A DNA stretch of 15,277 nucleotides, from the NCBI GenBank assembly GCA_030150085.1, contig JASLGJ010000243.1, positions 1 to 15,277 of the forward strand, in the 5' to 3' direction. The stretch's first letter is position 1; each line of letters opens with the position of its first letter. The DNA comes from Candidatus Elarobacter sp. Its GTDB lineage: Bacteria; Vulcanimicrobiota; Vulcanimicrobiia; Vulcanimicrobiales; Vulcanimicrobiaceae. Below, piece by piece: positions 14,157 through 15,277 of this stretch. The notes under the pieces are model-generated. The model did not search any database. It was given only the letters and a program-made list of their open reading frames with translations, and had not been told where the DNA came from. Made by a program: the position numbers and the translations under genes.

Positions 14157-15277
14157 CGGCGCAGGCCGACGCGCCCGCCGTCGTAGTCGAACCAGCAGTC
14201 GAACGAGGCCAGCACGTCGCTCCCGACGATCCCGTCGAACGGCGGGTCGAGCGCGTCGGGGCGGTCGTTGCGCGGCTCTTGCAGCGCGACGGCCGCTTCG
14301 CCGAAGCGGCTCGAACCGAGCTCGAGCTCCGGCGCGCTCCACGCCGTGACGCGCAGCGTGCCTTCGAGAAAGCGCAGCGTGCCGGGCGCGCGCGGGGGGA
14401 GCGAGGGCCTCCAGCGCGCGCCGATCTCGCTCGCGTGGCGCTGCCGAAACGGTTCGAGCACGACCAGCCGGTCGGAGCCGGTGTCGAGCGCGAAGCGGTC
14501 GGACGAGGCCGCACCGAGGGTCGCCCGCACCAGCGGCAGTCCTTCCGCGACGTTCGCGGCGAGCGCCGTGGTGCTCGCGTCCCGGAAGACCGCCTCCGCG
14601 GATTCGCGCGGAAGCACCTCGACCCGCTGGTGCGCGTAGTCGACGTGCACGACGTGGCCGAAGAAGAAATCGTAGCCCAGGATGCCCTCCGCGCCCAGCC
14701 CGTCCAGGGGGATCGCGAGCGTCGAGACGTTGCTCGCCGCCAGAGCCCCGACCGCCATGCGCGGCACGCTCGCGTGCTCGAGCGCGGGGTGCAGGCCCAG
14801 CCGGTCGGCGAGCCCGCGGTCGAGCGTGATGCTCGCGGTCCCGGTGTCGAGGACGAACGGCACGCGCCGGCGCGCGCCCAGGTCGACCTCGACCACGATG
14901 CGGCGGCCGTCGAAGCGCGCCGGCAGCGCCAGCCCGGCGGCGGACGGCGCGAGCGGTGCGAACACCCGCCGCGGCGCCGGCGGCGCGACCCCCTCCTGTG
15001 CGACCGCGCCCGGCTCGACCGCGTCGAGCGTCGCGTCTAGATCGTTGCCGCGCTCGCCGTCGGCGACGTGCCAGTGCCGCGCGCGCAGCGCGCCGCCGAG
15101 CGGTTTGAAGCGGTCGAACGCCGTGACGACCGTCCGCCCGCCCTCGCGCGTCATCTCGCGCACGATCAGCCCGCTCGCCTCGTCGACGAAGAACCAGTGC
15201 GGCTTGTCGCGCGGCGCGCGGTCGACGATCGCCCAGGCCGGGTGCGGGCCGCGCGTCTCGCCCGCCAGCGCGCAGTC
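14153..15277 (-). CDS. Retropepsin-like aspartic protease with two catalytic lobes (5' end beyond window)
   Basis: 374 residues are visible; the frame is open to the right edge, so the start lies outside. After about 90 residues of an unassigned N-terminal region (HWFFVDEASGLIVRE, then FDRFKPLGG), which recalls lipoprotein-sorting-like beta domains, come two aspartic protease lobes. Lobe 1 has FVLDTGTASITLD (Asp144, counted from the window edge) and GILGYDFF; lobe 2 has FALDTGSDRLVV (Asp265) and GIVGSDVL. Each Asp-Thr-Gly plus the later hydrophobic-Gly motif is the retropepsin signature. Two in one chain would let it act without dimerising. It is probably secreted or periplasmic, but any signal peptide lies outside the window. 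The GTG at 15163 lies inside the open frame and is not the likely start. Confidence 0.88.
   Translation of the reverse strand, partial: DCALAGETRGPHPAWAIVDRAPRDKPHWFFVDEASGLIVREMTREGGRTVVTAFDRFKPLGGALRARHWHVADGERGNDLDATLDAVEPGAVAQEGVAPPAPRRVFAPLAPSAAGLALPARFDGRRIVVEVDLGARRRVPFVLDTGTASITLDRGLADRLGLHPALEHASVPRMAVGALAASNVSTLAIPLDGLGAEGILGYDFFFGHVVHVDYAHQRVEVLPRESAEAVFRDASTTALAANVAEGLPLVRATLGAASSDRFALDTGSDRLVVLEPFRQRHASEIGARWRPSLPPRAPGTLRFLEGTLRVTAWSAPELELGSSRFGEAAVALQEPRNDRPDALDPPFDGIVGSDVLASFDCWFDYDGGRVGLRR

Noticed and set aside
11475..14342. Long upstream extension of the korA frame, antisense to the amidohydrolase and CoA ligase
   Set aside because: The extension is low-complexity and runs across two confident genes. 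The conserved gamma domain begins near the GTG at 11444, which has a proper ribosome site.
1..15277. CRISPR arrays, insertion sequences, phage genes, tRNAs or direct-repeat families
   Set aside because: No regularly spaced repeats, transposase or integrase motifs, cloverleaf-like stretches or composition breaks were seen.

Overview
The window is very GC-rich bacterial DNA (by eye near 70% G+C, with almost every third codon position G or C), densely coded on both strands. It contains no rRNA, tRNA, CRISPR array or insertion sequence that I can see. Gene content (GSI-type glutamine synthetase, a two-subunit 2-oxoacid:ferredoxin oxidoreductase, LOV-like PAS signalling, patatin, a retropepsin-like protease) fits a free-living heterotroph. 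The phylum cannot be fixed from this alone. A high-GC, little-cultured lineage such as Eremiobacterota is my guess, at low confidence.

Layout. At 1-206 is the 3' end of an unrecognised + strand gene, meeting glutamine synthetase (217-1647, -) tail to tail. Next come two small unknown genes facing apart: a 62-residue basic protein (1805-1993, -) and a 39-residue one-pass membrane peptide (2068-2187, +). At 2278-4689 (+) lies a large PAS-PAS-PAS-kinase-receiver protein whose key catalytic residues look lost; it overlaps a convergent patatin lipase (4644-5753, -) by 46 bp. A short-chain dehydrogenase (5867-6628, -) sits directly behind a Gre-type transcription factor (6638-7081, -), which diverges from a 527-residue propeller-like protein (7226-8809, +). 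That gene converges on korB-korA (8806-11444, -). Diverging from korA is a tight pair, a metal-dependent amidohydrolase (11544-12485, +) and an acyl/aryl-CoA ligase (12486-14156, +). The window ends in a two-lobed aspartic protease (14153-15277, -), cut by the window edge.

How the genes may work together. KorA and KorB make one enzyme that links 2-oxoacid decarboxylation, CoA and ferredoxin. The divergent amidohydrolase/CoA-ligase pair could feed acyl- or aryl-CoA into central metabolism, but that link is inferred from position only. The remaining genes look like independent units.

Most notable: (i) the multi-PAS protein, where the H-box His, G1-box Asp, ATP lid and receiver Asp all appear missing and the PAS domains resemble LOV domains without the reactive Cys; (ii) the 7082-7225 divergent region, with good -10 elements both ways, a probably leaderless Gre-like gene and a 7-codon leader ORF; (iii) gene ends packed so tightly that none of the four convergent junctions has room for an intrinsic terminator, two of them sharing one CTAG as both stop codons. 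I did not find a clearly new multi-gene defence or mobile system.
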